A stretch of DNA of 64,000 bases from Palsa-504 sp963800415 (GTDB lineage Bacteria; Actinomycetota; Actinomycetes; Streptosporangiales; Streptosporangiaceae): contig CAWDBS010000005.1 of NCBI GenBank assembly GCA_963800415.1, positions 80,128 through 144,127 of the forward strand, written 5' to 3'. Positions 17,591-26,413 of this stretch are shown here, one piece after another. Positions within the stretch are counted from its first letter, which is position 1; the number at the start of each line of letters is the position of its first letter. Position numbers and translations under genes: made by a program. Under the pieces are notes generated by a model, which worked only from the letters and a program-made list of their open reading frames with translations, searched no databases and was not told the DNA's origin.

Positions 17591-18421
17591 GTGATCGCGA
17601 TCCTGGGCACGGGCAAGATGGGCGAGGCGCTGCTTTCCGGGCTGCTGCGCGCCGGCCGGCCGCCGTCGGCCGTGGTGGCCGCGGTCCGGCGCGAGGACCG
17701 GGCGGCCGAGCTCCGCGACCGTTACGGGGTGCAGGCGGCGGACGCCACGTCGGCCGCGAAGATGGCGGATACGCTGGTCCTGGCGGTCAAGCCGCAGGAC
17801 ATGGGCAGGCTGCTTGATGAGATCGCGCCCGTGGTGCCCGCGGGCACCCTGGTGATCTCGGTCGCCGCCGGGATCACCACCGAGTTCATCTCCCGGCGGC
17901 TGCCCGGCCAGCTTCCGGTCGTCCGGGTGATGTCGAACACGCCGGTGCTGGTCGACGAGGCGATGAGCGTGATCTCGGCCGGCGCCCAGGCCGGCGAGGA
18001 GCACCTGCGGCGCGCGGAGGACCTGCTCCGCCCGGTCGGCAAGGTGCTGCGCATTCCCGAATCGCAGCAGGACGCCGCCACCGCGCTGTCGGGCAGCGGG
18101 CCGGCGTACGTGTACTACCTCGTCGAGTCGATGGTGGACGCCGGCATCCTGCTCGGCATGGCGCGCGGCGCCGCGCTGGAATTGGTCACCCAGGCGGTCT
18201 ACGGCGCGGCCACGATGCTGCGTGATTCGGGTGAGCACCCGGTGATCCTGCGCGAGGCCGTCACCTCGCCCGGGGGGACCACGATCTCGGCGATCAGGGA
18301 ACTGGAGAAGCACGGGGTGCGGGCCGCGTTCCTGGCCGCCATCGAGGCGGCGCGCGACCGCGGCCGGGAGCTCGGCGCCGATTCCGGCCGGCCCGGGCCG
18401 GGAGGCGATGGGAGGCCGTAG
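17591..18421 (+). CDS. proC: Pyrroline-5-carboxylate reductase
   Basis: NAD(P)H-dependent last enzyme of proline biosynthesis, 276 residues. The Rossmann motif AILGTGKMGEALLSGLL is at the N-terminus, followed by LAVKPQDM, VISVAAGITTEFI, VRVMSNTPVLVDEAMSVI, the conserved SGSGPAYVYYLVESMVDAG and VTSPGGTTISAIRELE. The start is GTG 17591. Its stop shares a base with the downstream acuC remnant, suggesting a former operon. Confidence 0.95.
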   Translation: MIAILGTGKMGEALLSGLLRAGRPPSAVVAAVRREDRAAELRDRYGVQAADATSAAKMADTLVLAVKPQDMGRLLDEIAPVVPAGTLVISVAAGITTEFISRRLPGQLPVVRVMSNTPVLVDEAMSVISAGAQAGEEHLRRAEDLLRPVGKVLRIPESQQDAATALSGSGPAYVYYLVESMVDAGILLGMARGAALELVTQAVYGAATMLRDSGEHPVILREAVTSPGGTTISAIRELEKHGVRAAFLAAIEAARDRGRELGADSGRPGPGGDGRP

Positions 18422-18649
18422 TGGCGTGCTCGCTCACGCTGGTCTGGGACGAGCGCCTGACCGGGTACGACGTGATCAAGCGGATGCTGGCGCAAGGCGC
18501 GCAGCGGATCGCCTACCTGGACCTCGACAGCCGGGTACATCCCGGTCACCGCGGGGATCGATCCCGGCGATCGCGTGGACGCCGCGATCGTGAACACATG
18601 CCGAGCCGTATTCGCCAGGCACGGGCTGTCCGCGCCGATGGGACGGTGA
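18421..18649 (+). pseudogene. Deacetylase (AcuC-like) remnant with an internal deletion
   Basis: The frame starting at GTG 18421 reads LTLVWDERLTGYD, as at the start of AcuC-type histone-deacetylase-family proteins, then jumps to VIKRMLAQGAQRIAYLDLD, which in AcuC lies before the HHGDG active-site loop. Everything between is missing. Beyond that a different frame (YIPVTAGIDPGDRVDAAIVN) continues to a stop at 18649. The catalytic residues are absent, so no deacetylase activity is expected. AcuC is the normal neighbour of proC in many actinomycetes, supporting the call, but the identification rests on two short segments. Confidence 0.5.
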
Positions 18650-18938
18650 TTGCAAACGAACGTGCATGCAGGTCGGCGGAGGTTTTTTTTGACCGGATGC
18701 GGTTCTCTGACGGCAGATGTCAACTGATAACAGATGAAAGGCTTACCGGGAAGACGCAGCTCAGCGCGGGGAACGAAGATTTCGCCGGCGGCGGGCGGGA
18801 TGATTGCGGCCAAACGGTGACAACAATGAAGCTATGGACGGGGTTGCTCTTTTCTGTGCGGGACTTACCCTGGAGACGTACGTGACTGGTGCGCCGAATC
18901 CCGTCAAGTGCTCGGCTTCGTACGGAAGAGGCAACTCG

Positions 18939-19139
18939 ATGGCAAGCGAAACTCCGCTAAGCGATGTCAGGTTTCTTACTGTGGCCGAAGTGGCCCTGAT
19001 CATGCGCGTCTCCAAGATGACCGTGTACCGCCTGGTGCACTCCGGCGAACTGGAAGCGATCCGGGTTGGACGCTCCTTCCGGGTACCGGAAGCAGCGGTC
19101 AATCAGTATCTGAGGGCCGCCTTCGTCGGTACCGGCTGA
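18939..19139 (+). CDS. Excisionase/BldC-type helix-turn-helix protein
   Basis: A 66-residue DNA-binding protein of the MerR-like excisionase group. The helix-turn-helix is FLTVAEVALIMRVSKMTVYR, with the wing LVHSGELEAIRVGRSFRVP. Such proteins next to bS22 are widely conserved in actinomycetes and related to BldC. ATG 18939 is chosen over the longer frame at 18804, whose first 45 residues are not protein-like. The 289 bases after the acuC remnant hold no gene that I can see, only an A/T-richer patch that may include a promoter. Confidence 0.85.
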   Translation: MASETPLSDVRFLTVAEVALIMRVSKMTVYRLVHSGELEAIRVGRSFRVPEAAVNQYLRAAFVGTG

Positions 19140-19371
19140 GCCGGCCCTCGGGCCGTGCCAGCCGAGCTGGATCCCTGAGGGGTCTGGCCGGCCCGCGGGC
19201 GCGTGGTGGAAGTGACCGCCGTGCAGCCTGGGCTTCGGCGTACGGCCGGGATCGGCCGCCCTAGCACGCCGTTTCGGGGGTAACCTCTAACCTGGGTGTG
19301 TATCCAGCCGCCCTGACCGGGCGAGCGCGTTGGCGTACCCGTCATCCGCAGTGCCTAAGAAGGGTGGTCTC

Positions 19372-19470
19372 GTGGGGTCTGTCATCAAGAAGCGCCGCAA
19401 GCGCATGGCCAAGAAGAAGCACCGCAAGCTGCTCAAGAAGACCCGTATTCAGCGCAGGAACAAGAAGTAA
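19372..19470 (+). CDS. Small ribosomal protein bS22 (AURKAIP1/COX24-like)
   Basis: A 32-residue, extremely basic peptide starting MGSVIKKRRKRMAKKKHRK and ending RIQRRNKK, the signature of the actinobacterial small-subunit protein bS22. Start GTG 19372 has AAGGGTGG a few bases upstream. An in-frame GTG at 19351 would add seven residues but breaks the conserved start. The protein is constitutively needed, and the strong conservation makes this call safe despite the size. Confidence 0.95.
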   Translation: MGSVIKKRRKRMAKKKHRKLLKKTRIQRRNKK

Positions 19471-19524
19471 CGACTCCTTGGTCCGGGTCCCGGCGCGGCC
19501 GGGCATCGGGCACCATAGGGGTTG

Positions 19525-21123
19525 ATGTCTCTTCCTGTCCTGATCGGCTTCGCGGGCGTGCTGGTCGCGGCCGTGGTGACCGGCATGCTCGCCGGGCGGT
19601 GCGTCCGCCAGCCGCGGATCGACTTCATCGTGTGGACGGCCGCGACGCTGGGGCTGACCATTGCGCTCGCGGCGCAGAGCTTGGGCTTCGCCGGCGGGTT
19701 CGGCCCGGTCACGTTCCGGGCCGTCCAGCTGTGCGGGCTGCTGCTGGCGCCGCTGTGGCTGGCCTGGGGGCTGGTCGAGCTGACGGTCGCGAACGACGCC
19801 GCCCGGTTCGGCACGCGGCTGATTGCCAGCGCGCTGACCGTGGTGGCCTCGGTGATCCTGGCCACCGACCCGCTCACCGCGCAGCCGTTCAGCAAGGCCT
19901 GGCCGCTCGGCCCGCACTTCCAGCCGATCTCGCACTACGCGCTGGCCGCGGTCCAGGCCGTGGCGGTGCTGGCCGTGGTGGTGAGCGTGGCCATGGCGGT
20001 GGCCCGGAGCAGGTCGGTGGTGGCAGCTGTCTCGGTCGGCCTCGCCGTTCTCATAACCGCCGGGCAGCACTTCCCGCTCCCGCCCAGCGCTGCCTACCCG
20101 CTGCTCAGCATGGTGGCCGCGGCGCTCGTGTGGTTCGGTGTCAGCAAGGTCGATGAGGTGCCGCGGCGGGCGCCCGGGCACGATGCCCGGCGAGAGGGGA
20201 GGCGAGAGGCCGTGGGGGATGGCAGCGGCCGGTACCGGTCCGGCGACAGGCCCGATGACGGCTACCGGGGCGCCGAGGACTACATTCCCGAAGGCCAGTA
20301 CGCGACCTACGGCCGCCAGGGAGGCCCCCCGGGGCCTGGTCGGCCCCCGGGGGACTTTCCCGGCGCCGGGCCCCGGGGCGGACGTTCCGGACCGCAGCCA
20401 CGGACGCCGCAGTGGCAGGACCGGTACCGCGCAGCCGGGCCGGGCGGCCCCGCGGCGGACCAGCGGCCGTCCGGGACGCAGGCGGCCGGGTCCGAGACCG
20501 CGGTCGCCGAGTTCGGCCCGGCGGCCCGCGCGGGCGGATCGCCGGCGGCCACGACCGCGCGGCCGTACGGCCGGATCCTGATTTTCACCCTGCTCGACGA
20601 CCGGGTCGCCGACTTCGACCGGCTGGCCGAGGAAACGGCGGAGCAGATCAGGGCCGGTGAACCCGACACTGTGGTGTACGTCATTCACCTCGTGCCGAAC
20701 GCGCCCTTGCAGCGGATCTTCTATGAGATCTACCGGGACCGGGCCGCATTCGACACTCACGAGGGCCAGCCCTACATGCAGCGCTTCGTCGCCGAACGCC
20801 GGTCGTGCGTGCTCGCGACCAACGTCATCGAACTGCGCCTGAAGTACGCCAAGGTCGCGCCGCTCCCGGCCGTCCCGCCGCCCGGTGCCCGGGGGCCTGA
20901 GGTGCCCCAGCGGCTTCAGCCGTTGCCCCCGGCCCCTCCGGGCCGCCCGCAGCGCCCTGACCAGCAGCGCCCTGACCAGCAGCGCCCTGACCAGCAGCGT
21001 TACGACCAGCGGCGCCCTGACCAGGAACGCTACGACCAGGAACGCTACGACCAGCGGCGTTACGACCAGCGGGGGCCTGACCAGCGGCAGCTGCCGTCGG
21101 CGGGCCGGCGTTACGGCGGTTAG
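19525..21123 (+). CDS. Membrane protein fused to an ABM (monooxygenase-like) domain
   Basis: A 532-residue protein in four parts. Residues 1-210 hold about six or seven transmembrane helices. A hydrophilic, Gly/Pro/Arg-rich linker runs to about residue 345. Residues 350-455 form an antibiotic-biosynthesis-monooxygenase-like dimeric ferredoxin fold (ILIFTLLDDRVADFDRLAEE, EIYRDRAAFDTHEGQPYMQRF). The tail is nine repeats of RPDQQ/RYDQR type. ABM domains bind hydrophobic substrates or heme-like ligands, but here the role is unknown. ATG 19525 is preferred to TTG 19522. The gene follows bS22 closely and precedes the glutaredoxin gene. Confidence 0.7.
   Translation: MSLPVLIGFAGVLVAAVVTGMLAGRCVRQPRIDFIVWTAATLGLTIALAAQSLGFAGGFGPVTFRAVQLCGLLLAPLWLAWGLVELTVANDAARFGTRLIASALTVVASVILATDPLTAQPFSKAWPLGPHFQPISHYALAAVQAVAVLAVVVSVAMAVARSRSVVAAVSVGLAVLITAGQHFPLPPSAAYPLLSMVAAALVWFGVSKVDEVPRRAPGHDARREGRREAVGDGSGRYRSGDRPDDGYRGAEDYIPEGQYATYGRQGGPPGPGRPPGDFPGAGPRGGRSGPQPRTPQWQDRYRAAGPGGPAADQRPSGTQAAGSETAVAEFGPAARAGGSPAATTARPYGRILIFTLLDDRVADFDRLAEETAEQIRAGEPDTVVYVIHLVPNAPLQRIFYEIYRDRAAFDTHEGQPYMQRFVAERRSCVLATNVIELRLKYAKVAPLPAVPPPGARGPEVPQRLQPLPPAPPGRPQRPDQQRPDQQRPDQQRYDQRRPDQERYDQERYDQRRYDQRGPDQRQLPSAGRRYGG
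20953..21087 (+). repeat. Nine 15-bp coding repeats in the ABM protein tail
   Basis: Nine units of 15 bases; the first three are identical (CGCCCTGACCAGCAG) and later ones vary to encode RYDQR and RPDQE. The array is in frame and makes a charged, disordered tail. Length variation between strains would be expected. Confidence 0.9.
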
Positions 21124-21124
21124 C

Positions 21125-21358
21125 GTGCCGCGGATCACGTTGCTGGGACGGCCGGGCTGTCACCTGTGCGACGACGCGCGGGCGGTGATCAGGCGGGTGG
21201 CCGCCGAACTCGGCGTCGGCTGGGAGGAACGCGATATCACCGCGTCGCCTGATGACATGCGGGAGTACTGGGACAAGATCCCGGTGACCCTTGTCGACGG
21301 GGTGCAGATCGACTTCTGGCGAGTCAGCGAGGCCCGGCTCCGGGCGGCACTCGGCTAG
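21125..21358 (+). CDS. Glutaredoxin-like protein (DUF836 type)
   Basis: A 77-residue thioredoxin-fold protein with the redox motif GRPGCHLCDDAR (CHLC) and the cis-Pro segment KIPVTLVDG. It starts at GTG 21125, two bases after the preceding stop, so it is probably co-transcribed. It ends 80 bases before the Rex operator. Such small glutaredoxins precede rex in many actinomycetes; the substrate is unknown. Confidence 0.88.
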   Translation: MPRITLLGRPGCHLCDDARAVIRRVAAELGVGWEERDITASPDDMREYWDKIPVTLVDGVQIDFWRVSEARLRAALG

Positions 21359-21439
21359 CTGCCCCAGCACCAATCACCCTGACCAGCGCCGCTGTGCCGC
21401 GGGGCCGCGCCGTGCCGGGCCGGCCCCGGTTGGCGTCAC

Positions 21440-21459
21440 TTTGTGAATCGATGCACAAA
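21440..21459. promoter_or_regulatory. Rex operator (ROP) upstream of rex
   Basis: The inverted repeat TTTGTGAATCGATGCACAAA matches the known Rex operator pattern (TTGTGAA plus spacer plus TTCACAA), with six perfectly paired outer bases. It lies about 90 bases before the rex start, as in Streptomyces, where NADH-free Rex represses its own operon. The downstream hem genes would share this control. Confidence 0.85.
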
Positions 21460-21550
21460 GGCGTACCGTGGAAACGACGTCGGCTGACGCGGGCTCTTAC
21501 CGCCGCCTTGATCCCAACCCCGAGAGCCCAACCCCAGGAGCGCTGCCGCG

Positions 21551-22390
21551 ATGCACAGTAACGCTATGCCGTCAAGAGCCAGCGGCCACGCCGAGAGCAA
21601 TGACCGGACCGAGGTGAACGGCCGCGCCCACGGCCAGGACCCGGCCGAGATGAACGGCCAGGCCGACGGGATACCCGAGGCCACGGTGGCGCGGTTGCCG
21701 GTGTACCTCCGCGCGCTCTACGGCCTGGCCGAGCGGGGCATCAGCACCGTGGCCAGCGAGGAACTCGCGGCCGCCGCGGGCGTCAACTCGGCCAAGCTGC
21801 GCAAGGACCTGTCCCACCTCGGCTCCTACGGGATCAGAGGGGTCGGCTACGACGTCGACTACCTCGTCTACCAGGTGTCCCGCACGCTGGGCCTGACCCA
21901 GGACTGGCCGGTGGTCATCGTCGGCGCCGGCAACCTCGGCCGGGCCCTGGCCAACTACGGCGGTTTCGTCTCCCGCGGCTTCACGATCTCCGCCATGCTC
22001 GACAGCGACCCGGCTATCGTAGGCAGCAGGATCGCGAGGCTGACCGTCCGGCACGTCGACGAGCTCGAGGCCGTGGTGGCCAGGCACAAGGTCGCGATCG
22101 GCGTGATCGCCACCCCTGCCGGGTCCGCGCAGGCCGTCTGCGACCGGCTCGTCTCGGCTGGCGTCACGAGCATCCTCAATTTCGCACCGCTCGTGCTGAG
22201 CGTGCCGGAAGGGGTAGACGTGCGCAAGGTCGACCTGTCGATCGAGCTGCAGATCCTCGCCTTCCACGCGCAGCGCCGGTCGGCAGCGCGGCCCGCGGAC
22301 CCGCCAGGACGGCCGCGCGGCGGGAACGCCAGGACCGTCCACGGGCGTTCAAGACCTCAGGTAACCCCGGAACTCGCGGCCAAGGGCTAG
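21551..22390 (+). CDS. rex: Redox-sensing transcriptional repressor Rex
   Basis: NADH/NAD+-responsive repressor, 279 residues. After a hydrophilic N-terminal extension the winged helix shows LPVYLRALYGLAERG and LAAAAGVNSAKLRKDLSHLGSYG. The Rossmann part holds VVIVGAGNLGRALANYGGF and VIATPAGSAQ. High NADH releases Rex from DNA, switching on respiration and heme genes. An operator lies upstream, consistent with autoregulation, and hemA follows after 11 bases. The gene is intact. Confidence 0.96.
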   Translation: MHSNAMPSRASGHAESNDRTEVNGRAHGQDPAEMNGQADGIPEATVARLPVYLRALYGLAERGISTVASEELAAAAGVNSAKLRKDLSHLGSYGIRGVGYDVDYLVYQVSRTLGLTQDWPVVIVGAGNLGRALANYGGFVSRGFTISAMLDSDPAIVGSRIARLTVRHVDELEAVVARHKVAIGVIATPAGSAQAVCDRLVSAGVTSILNFAPLVLSVPEGVDVRKVDLSIELQILAFHAQRRSAARPADPPGRPRGGNARTVHGRSRPQVTPELAAKG

Positions 22391-22401
22391 GCGGTGAACA
22401 G

Positions 22402-23761
22402 GTGAGTGTGCTGGTGGTCGGCCTGAGCCACAAGAGCGCCCCGGTGGCGACCTTGGAGCGGGCCGCGGTAAGCGGCGACACGCTCACCAAGCTGCTCCGC
22501 GACGTGGTGCAGGCCGAACCCGTCGCCGAGGCCTTCGTCGTCTCCACCTGCAACCGGGTCGAGGTGTACGCCGTCGTGGACCGGTTCCACGCGGGCGTCA
22601 CCGCGATCTGCGAGCTGCTCGCGCGGCACTGCGATGTGCCCGCGCACGAGCTCACCCCGCACCTGTACGTGCACTACGAGGACCGTGCGGTGAGCCACCT
22701 GCTCGCGGTGGCGGCCGGTCTGGACTCGATGGTGGTCGGCGAGGACCAGATCCTCGGCCAGGTCCGTTCGGCGGTCAGGCTGGCCGCGGAGCAGGGCACG
22801 GCCGGGCGGGTGCTCAGCGAGCTCGGCCGGCTCGCGCTGCGCACCGGCAAGCGGGCCCGGGCGGAGACCGCGATCGGCCGGGCCGGCCTCAGCCTGCTGA
22901 GCGCCGCGGTCGAGCTCGCCGCCGCCCGGCTCGGGCCGGTCCGCCGGGGCGCCGCCGATGGGCACGTCGCGCTGGCCGGACGCGACGTGCTCATCGTCGG
23001 GGCCGGCTCGATGAGCGCGCTGGCCGCGGCGACCGCCGCCCGCAGCGGCGCGGCCAGCATCGCCGTGGCCAACCGGACCCGCGAGCACGCCGAACGGCTG
23101 GCCGCCAGCGTCAGCACGACCGCGACCACGGTCACCGGACTGGCGGAGCTGCCCGCCGCCATGGCCGCCGCGGACGTCGTCATCTCCTGCACCGGCGCGG
23201 CCGGGCAGGTGATCACCTACGACGTGGTGTCCGCCGCGCTCGCGGCCAGGAAGGCCCGCGGGCTCGCTGGTGATCATGGACCTGGCGATGCCGCGGGACG
23301 TGGCACCTCCCGTGGCCGGCCTGCCGGGCGTGGTGCTCATCGGCATGGACCAGCTCAGCGAGCACGCGAGCGCGATCAGGGACGATGACGTCGCCGCCGT
23401 GCGCGCGATCCTGGAGGCCGAGCTCGCCGCCTACCAGTCGGCCGTCGACGCCGCCCGGGTCGCCCCGACGGTGGTCGCCCTGCGCGCCAAGGCAGCCAAC
23501 GTGGTCGACGCCGAGCTGGCCAGGCTGGCCGGCCGGCTGAGCGTAGACGGCCTGAGCGGGCACGCCCTCGATGAAATAGCCCAGACCGTGCGGCGGGTGG
23601 TAGACAAGCTCTTGCACGCGCCGACCGTACGCGTCAAGGAGCTCGCGGGCTCGCCGGGTGGCGAGGAGTACGCCGCGGCGCTGCGTGTTCTGTTCGATCT
23701 TGATCCACGCGCAGTCGAGGCGGTTACCCGTGCCGCCCCGGAGCAGGAAGGTTCACGGTGA
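22402..23761 (+). CDS. hemA: Glutamyl-tRNA reductase (frameshifted near 23,262)
   Basis: First committed enzyme of C5 tetrapyrrole synthesis: reduces Glu-tRNA to glutamate-1-semialdehyde. The N-terminal catalytic domain has VVSTCNRVEVYAV with the nucleophilic Cys, followed by VVGEDQILGQVRSA and the NADPH-binding VLIVGAGSMSALAAATAA. At about 23,262 the frame shifts by one base: the first part ends ...AARKARG, and SLVIMDLAMPRDV continues in the second frame through the C-terminal dimerisation domain to 23,761. Both halves are well conserved and the gene is normally essential, so an assembly indel is likely. The hemC start overlaps the stop (GTGA). Confidence 0.93.
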
Positions 23762-24747
23762 GCGCGGTGACGCTAAGGCCGGTGACTCTCAGGCTGGGCA
23801 GCCGCAGGAGCCCGATGGCCCTCGCGCAGTCCCGTCAGGTGGCCGAGATGATCACCGAGCGGACCGGCCGCCCGGTCGAGATCGTCGGGGTGACCACGCT
23901 GGGCGATGTCAGCCGGGCCCAGCTGACCCAGATCGGCGGCACCGGCGTCTTCGTCAGCGCGCTGCGCGAGGCGCTGCTCGGCGGCGAGGTGGACCTGGCC
24001 GTGCATTCGCTGAAAGACCTGCCGACCGGGCCCGCGGCGGGCATCCTGCTGGCCGCGGTGCCACCCCGGGATGACCCGAGGGACGCCCTGGTCGCCAGGG
24101 ATGGCGCCAAGCTGGCCGACCTGCCGCCCGGGGCCAGGATCGGCACCGGCTCACCGCGCCGGGCCGCGCAGCTGCTCGGGCTCCGCGGCGACCTGCGCTG
24201 CGTCCCCATCCGCGGCAACGCGGGCACCAGGCTGGGCAAGGTCAGCGAGGGCGAGCTCGACGCGGTGGTGCTGGCCTACGCCGGCCTGGCCAGGATCGGC
24301 CACGTCAACGCGGTCACGCAGGTTTTCGAGCCGGAAGAGATGCTCCCGGCCCCCGGCCAGGGTGCCCTCGCGGTCGAATGCCGCGAGGGTGAGCCCGAGC
24401 TGGCGACCCTGCTCCGGACGGTGACCGACCAGGCGAGCGTGGCCGCGGTGACCGCCGAGCGCAGCCTGCTCGAGGCGCTTGAGGCCGGCTGCAGCGCGCC
24501 CATCGGCGCGTACGCGGCGCTGCCCGCCGCGGGGGGGCAAGTGCCGCTGCGGATGCGGGCCGCCGTCATGAGCCTGGACGGAAGCCGCGTGCTGCGCGCG
24601 CACGGCGCCGCGCCCGGAGCTGGCGCCTGGCAGCTCGGCCGCGATCTGGCAGCGGAGCTGCTGCGGTCCGGGGCTTCAGATCTCATCAGCGTGCCAGCGG
24701 GCCACGTGCCAGAGGAACAGACGAACAGCGGGAATGATGTGCAGTGA
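23758..24747 (+). CDS. hemC: Porphobilinogen deaminase (hydroxymethylbilane synthase)
   Basis: Condenses four porphobilinogens into hydroxymethylbilane in heme synthesis, 329 residues. Motifs include LRLGSRRSPMALAQS, VDLAVHSLKDLPT, RIGTGSPRRAAQL, the PIRGNAGTRL segment and the dipyrromethane-cofactor cysteine in EALEAGCSAPIGAYA. GTG 23758 overlaps the hemA stop by four bases and its own stop overlaps the next GTG the same way, so the hem genes are translationally coupled. Confidence 0.96.
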   Translation: MSAVTLRPVTLRLGSRRSPMALAQSRQVAEMITERTGRPVEIVGVTTLGDVSRAQLTQIGGTGVFVSALREALLGGEVDLAVHSLKDLPTGPAAGILLAAVPPRDDPRDALVARDGAKLADLPPGARIGTGSPRRAAQLLGLRGDLRCVPIRGNAGTRLGKVSEGELDAVVLAYAGLARIGHVNAVTQVFEPEEMLPAPGQGALAVECREGEPELATLLRTVTDQASVAAVTAERSLLEALEAGCSAPIGAYAALPAAGGQVPLRMRAAVMSLDGSRVLRAHGAAPGAGAWQLGRDLAAELLRSGASDLISVPAGHVPEEQTNSGNDVQ

Positions 24748-26354
24748 GCAGTAGTCAGCAGCATGCAGCGGGCCGGCCGGGCGAGGCGGACGAGCAGGCG
24801 GCCGGGTGGGTCGCGCTGGTCGGGGCGGGCCCCGGTGACGAAGGGCTGCTGACCGTCCGGGCGGCCGAGCTGCTCGGCCAGGCCGGCCTGGTCGTCGCCG
24901 GAGCCGGCCTGGCGCCGGCGGCGCGGCGCCACATGAGCCAGCAGGCCACCCTGGCCGATCCGGCGGACGGCGCGGGATCCGCCCGCACCCTGGTGCAGGC
25001 GGCGAAGAGCGGCCGGCTCGCGGTCCGGCTGTTCCACGGCGATCCGCTGCTGAGCGGCGCGGCCGCCGACGCCGCGGCGTGCGCCAAGGCCGGGGTCAGG
25101 TTCGAGATCGTGCCCGGCGTACCCGCGGTCACCGCGGTCCCGGCCTACGCGGGCATCCCGCTGGCGAGCGAGCGGAACGGGGAGCTGCGCATCATCCACG
25201 CCGCCGAGGCCAGCCAGCTGGCGTACAGCCCGGCCACCCTGGTCGTGCTCGGCGCGGACGCGGCCCCGGCCGACCTGGGCAAGATGCTGATCGCGGCGGG
25301 CTGGCCCGAGGCGACCCGGCTGGCCATCACCTGGGACGGCACGACCAGCGCGCAGCAGACCGTGGTCTCAACGCTCGGCCGCATCGGGCCCGACCTCAAG
25401 GCGGCCGGGGTGTCCCTGGCCAACACCAGGGGCCCAGCCATCGCCGTAGTCGGCGAGGCGGTGGCGGCCAGGGACCGGCTGTCGTGGTTCGAGACCAAGC
25501 CGCTGTTCGGCTGGCGGATCCTGGTGCCGCGGACCAAGGAGCAGGCCGCGGTGGTGTCGCAGCGCCTGCGGGAGTACGGCGCCGTGCCGGAACAGGTGCC
25601 GACGATCGCGGTCGAGCCGCCGCGGACGCCGCAGCAGATGGAGCGCGCGGTCAAGGGCCTGGTCACCGGCCGGTATCAGTGGGTGGCCTTCACCTCGGCG
25701 AACGCGGTCCGCGCGGTGCGGGAGCGGTTCGAGGAGTACGGCCTGGACGCCCGGGCGTTCGCCGGCGTCAAGGTCGCCGCCGTCGGCGAGCAGACCTCGG
25801 CGTCGCTGCTCGAGTTCGGCATCCGGCCGGACCTGGTGCCCGAGGGGGACCAGTCGGCCGAGGGCCTGGCCGCGGCCTGGCCGCCCTATGACGACCTGCT
25901 CGACCCGATCAACCGGGTGCTGCTGCCGCGCGCGGATATCGCCACCGAGACGCTGCTGGCGCGGCTGATCGACCTCGGCTGGGAAGCCGAGGACGTCACC
26001 GCCTACCGCACCGTCCGCGCGGCGCCGCCGCCCGCGCCGATCCGCGAGGCCATCAAGGGCGGCGGCTTCGACGCCGTGCTGTTCACCTCGTCCTCCACCG
26101 TGCGGAACCTGGTCGGCATCGCGGGCAAGCCGCACGCGGTCACGGTGATCGGGGTGATCGGCCCGCAGACCGCCAAGACCGCGGCCGAGTTCGGGCTGCG
26201 CGTCGACGTGACCGCGCCCAAGCCGTCGATGGCGGCGCTGGTCGACGCGATGGCCGAGTACGGGGCCGGCCTGCGGGACGCGGCCCGGCAGGCGGGAGAA
26301 CCGGTCAGGCGGCCGAGCGAGCGCCGCCGCGGCGCCCGGCGTCGCCTGCGTTAG
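24744..26354 (+). CDS. Fused uroporphyrinogen-III methyltransferase / uroporphyrinogen-III synthase
   Basis: A 536-residue fusion. The N-terminal half resembles SAM-dependent uroporphyrinogen methyltransferases (CobA/SUMT): WVALVGAGPGDEGLLTVRAAE, GVRFEIVPGVPAVTAVPAYAG and YSPATLVVLGA. The C-terminal half is the HemD synthase (GWRILVPRTKEQAAVVSQRL, WVAFTSANAVRAV, LLPRADIATETLLARL, DAVLFTSSSTVRNLVGI), which closes hydroxymethylbilane to uroporphyrinogen III. In Streptomyces-type fusions the methyltransferase half may be degenerate; here the GPGD loop is present but full activity is not certain. It overlaps hemC by four bases. Confidence 0.92.
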   Translation: MSSSQQHAAGRPGEADEQAAGWVALVGAGPGDEGLLTVRAAELLGQAGLVVAGAGLAPAARRHMSQQATLADPADGAGSARTLVQAAKSGRLAVRLFHGDPLLSGAAADAAACAKAGVRFEIVPGVPAVTAVPAYAGIPLASERNGELRIIHAAEASQLAYSPATLVVLGADAAPADLGKMLIAAGWPEATRLAITWDGTTSAQQTVVSTLGRIGPDLKAAGVSLANTRGPAIAVVGEAVAARDRLSWFETKPLFGWRILVPRTKEQAAVVSQRLREYGAVPEQVPTIAVEPPRTPQQMERAVKGLVTGRYQWVAFTSANAVRAVRERFEEYGLDARAFAGVKVAAVGEQTSASLLEFGIRPDLVPEGDQSAEGLAAAWPPYDDLLDPINRVLLPRADIATETLLARLIDLGWEAEDVTAYRTVRAAPPPAPIREAIKGGGFDAVLFTSSSTVRNLVGIAGKPHAVTVIGVIGPQTAKTAAEFGLRVDVTAPKPSMAALVDAMAEYGAGLRDAARQAGEPVRRPSERRRGARRRLR

Positions 26355-26390
26355 GTCAATACTGCGTTAGGTCAATACTGCGATAGGTCC
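26347..26390 (+). repeat. 16-bp tandem repeat spanning the hemD stop
   Basis: The unit TGCGTTAGGTCAATAC occurs twice (26347-26362, 26363-26378) with a third partial, diverged copy (TGCGATAGGTCC). The first copy contains the stop codon of the cobA/hemD fusion. It fills the short spacer before hemB and looks like local slippage; no hairpin is obvious. Confidence 0.85.
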
Positions 26391-26413
26391 ACCGCGCTAG
26401 GGAGGTACTGACA

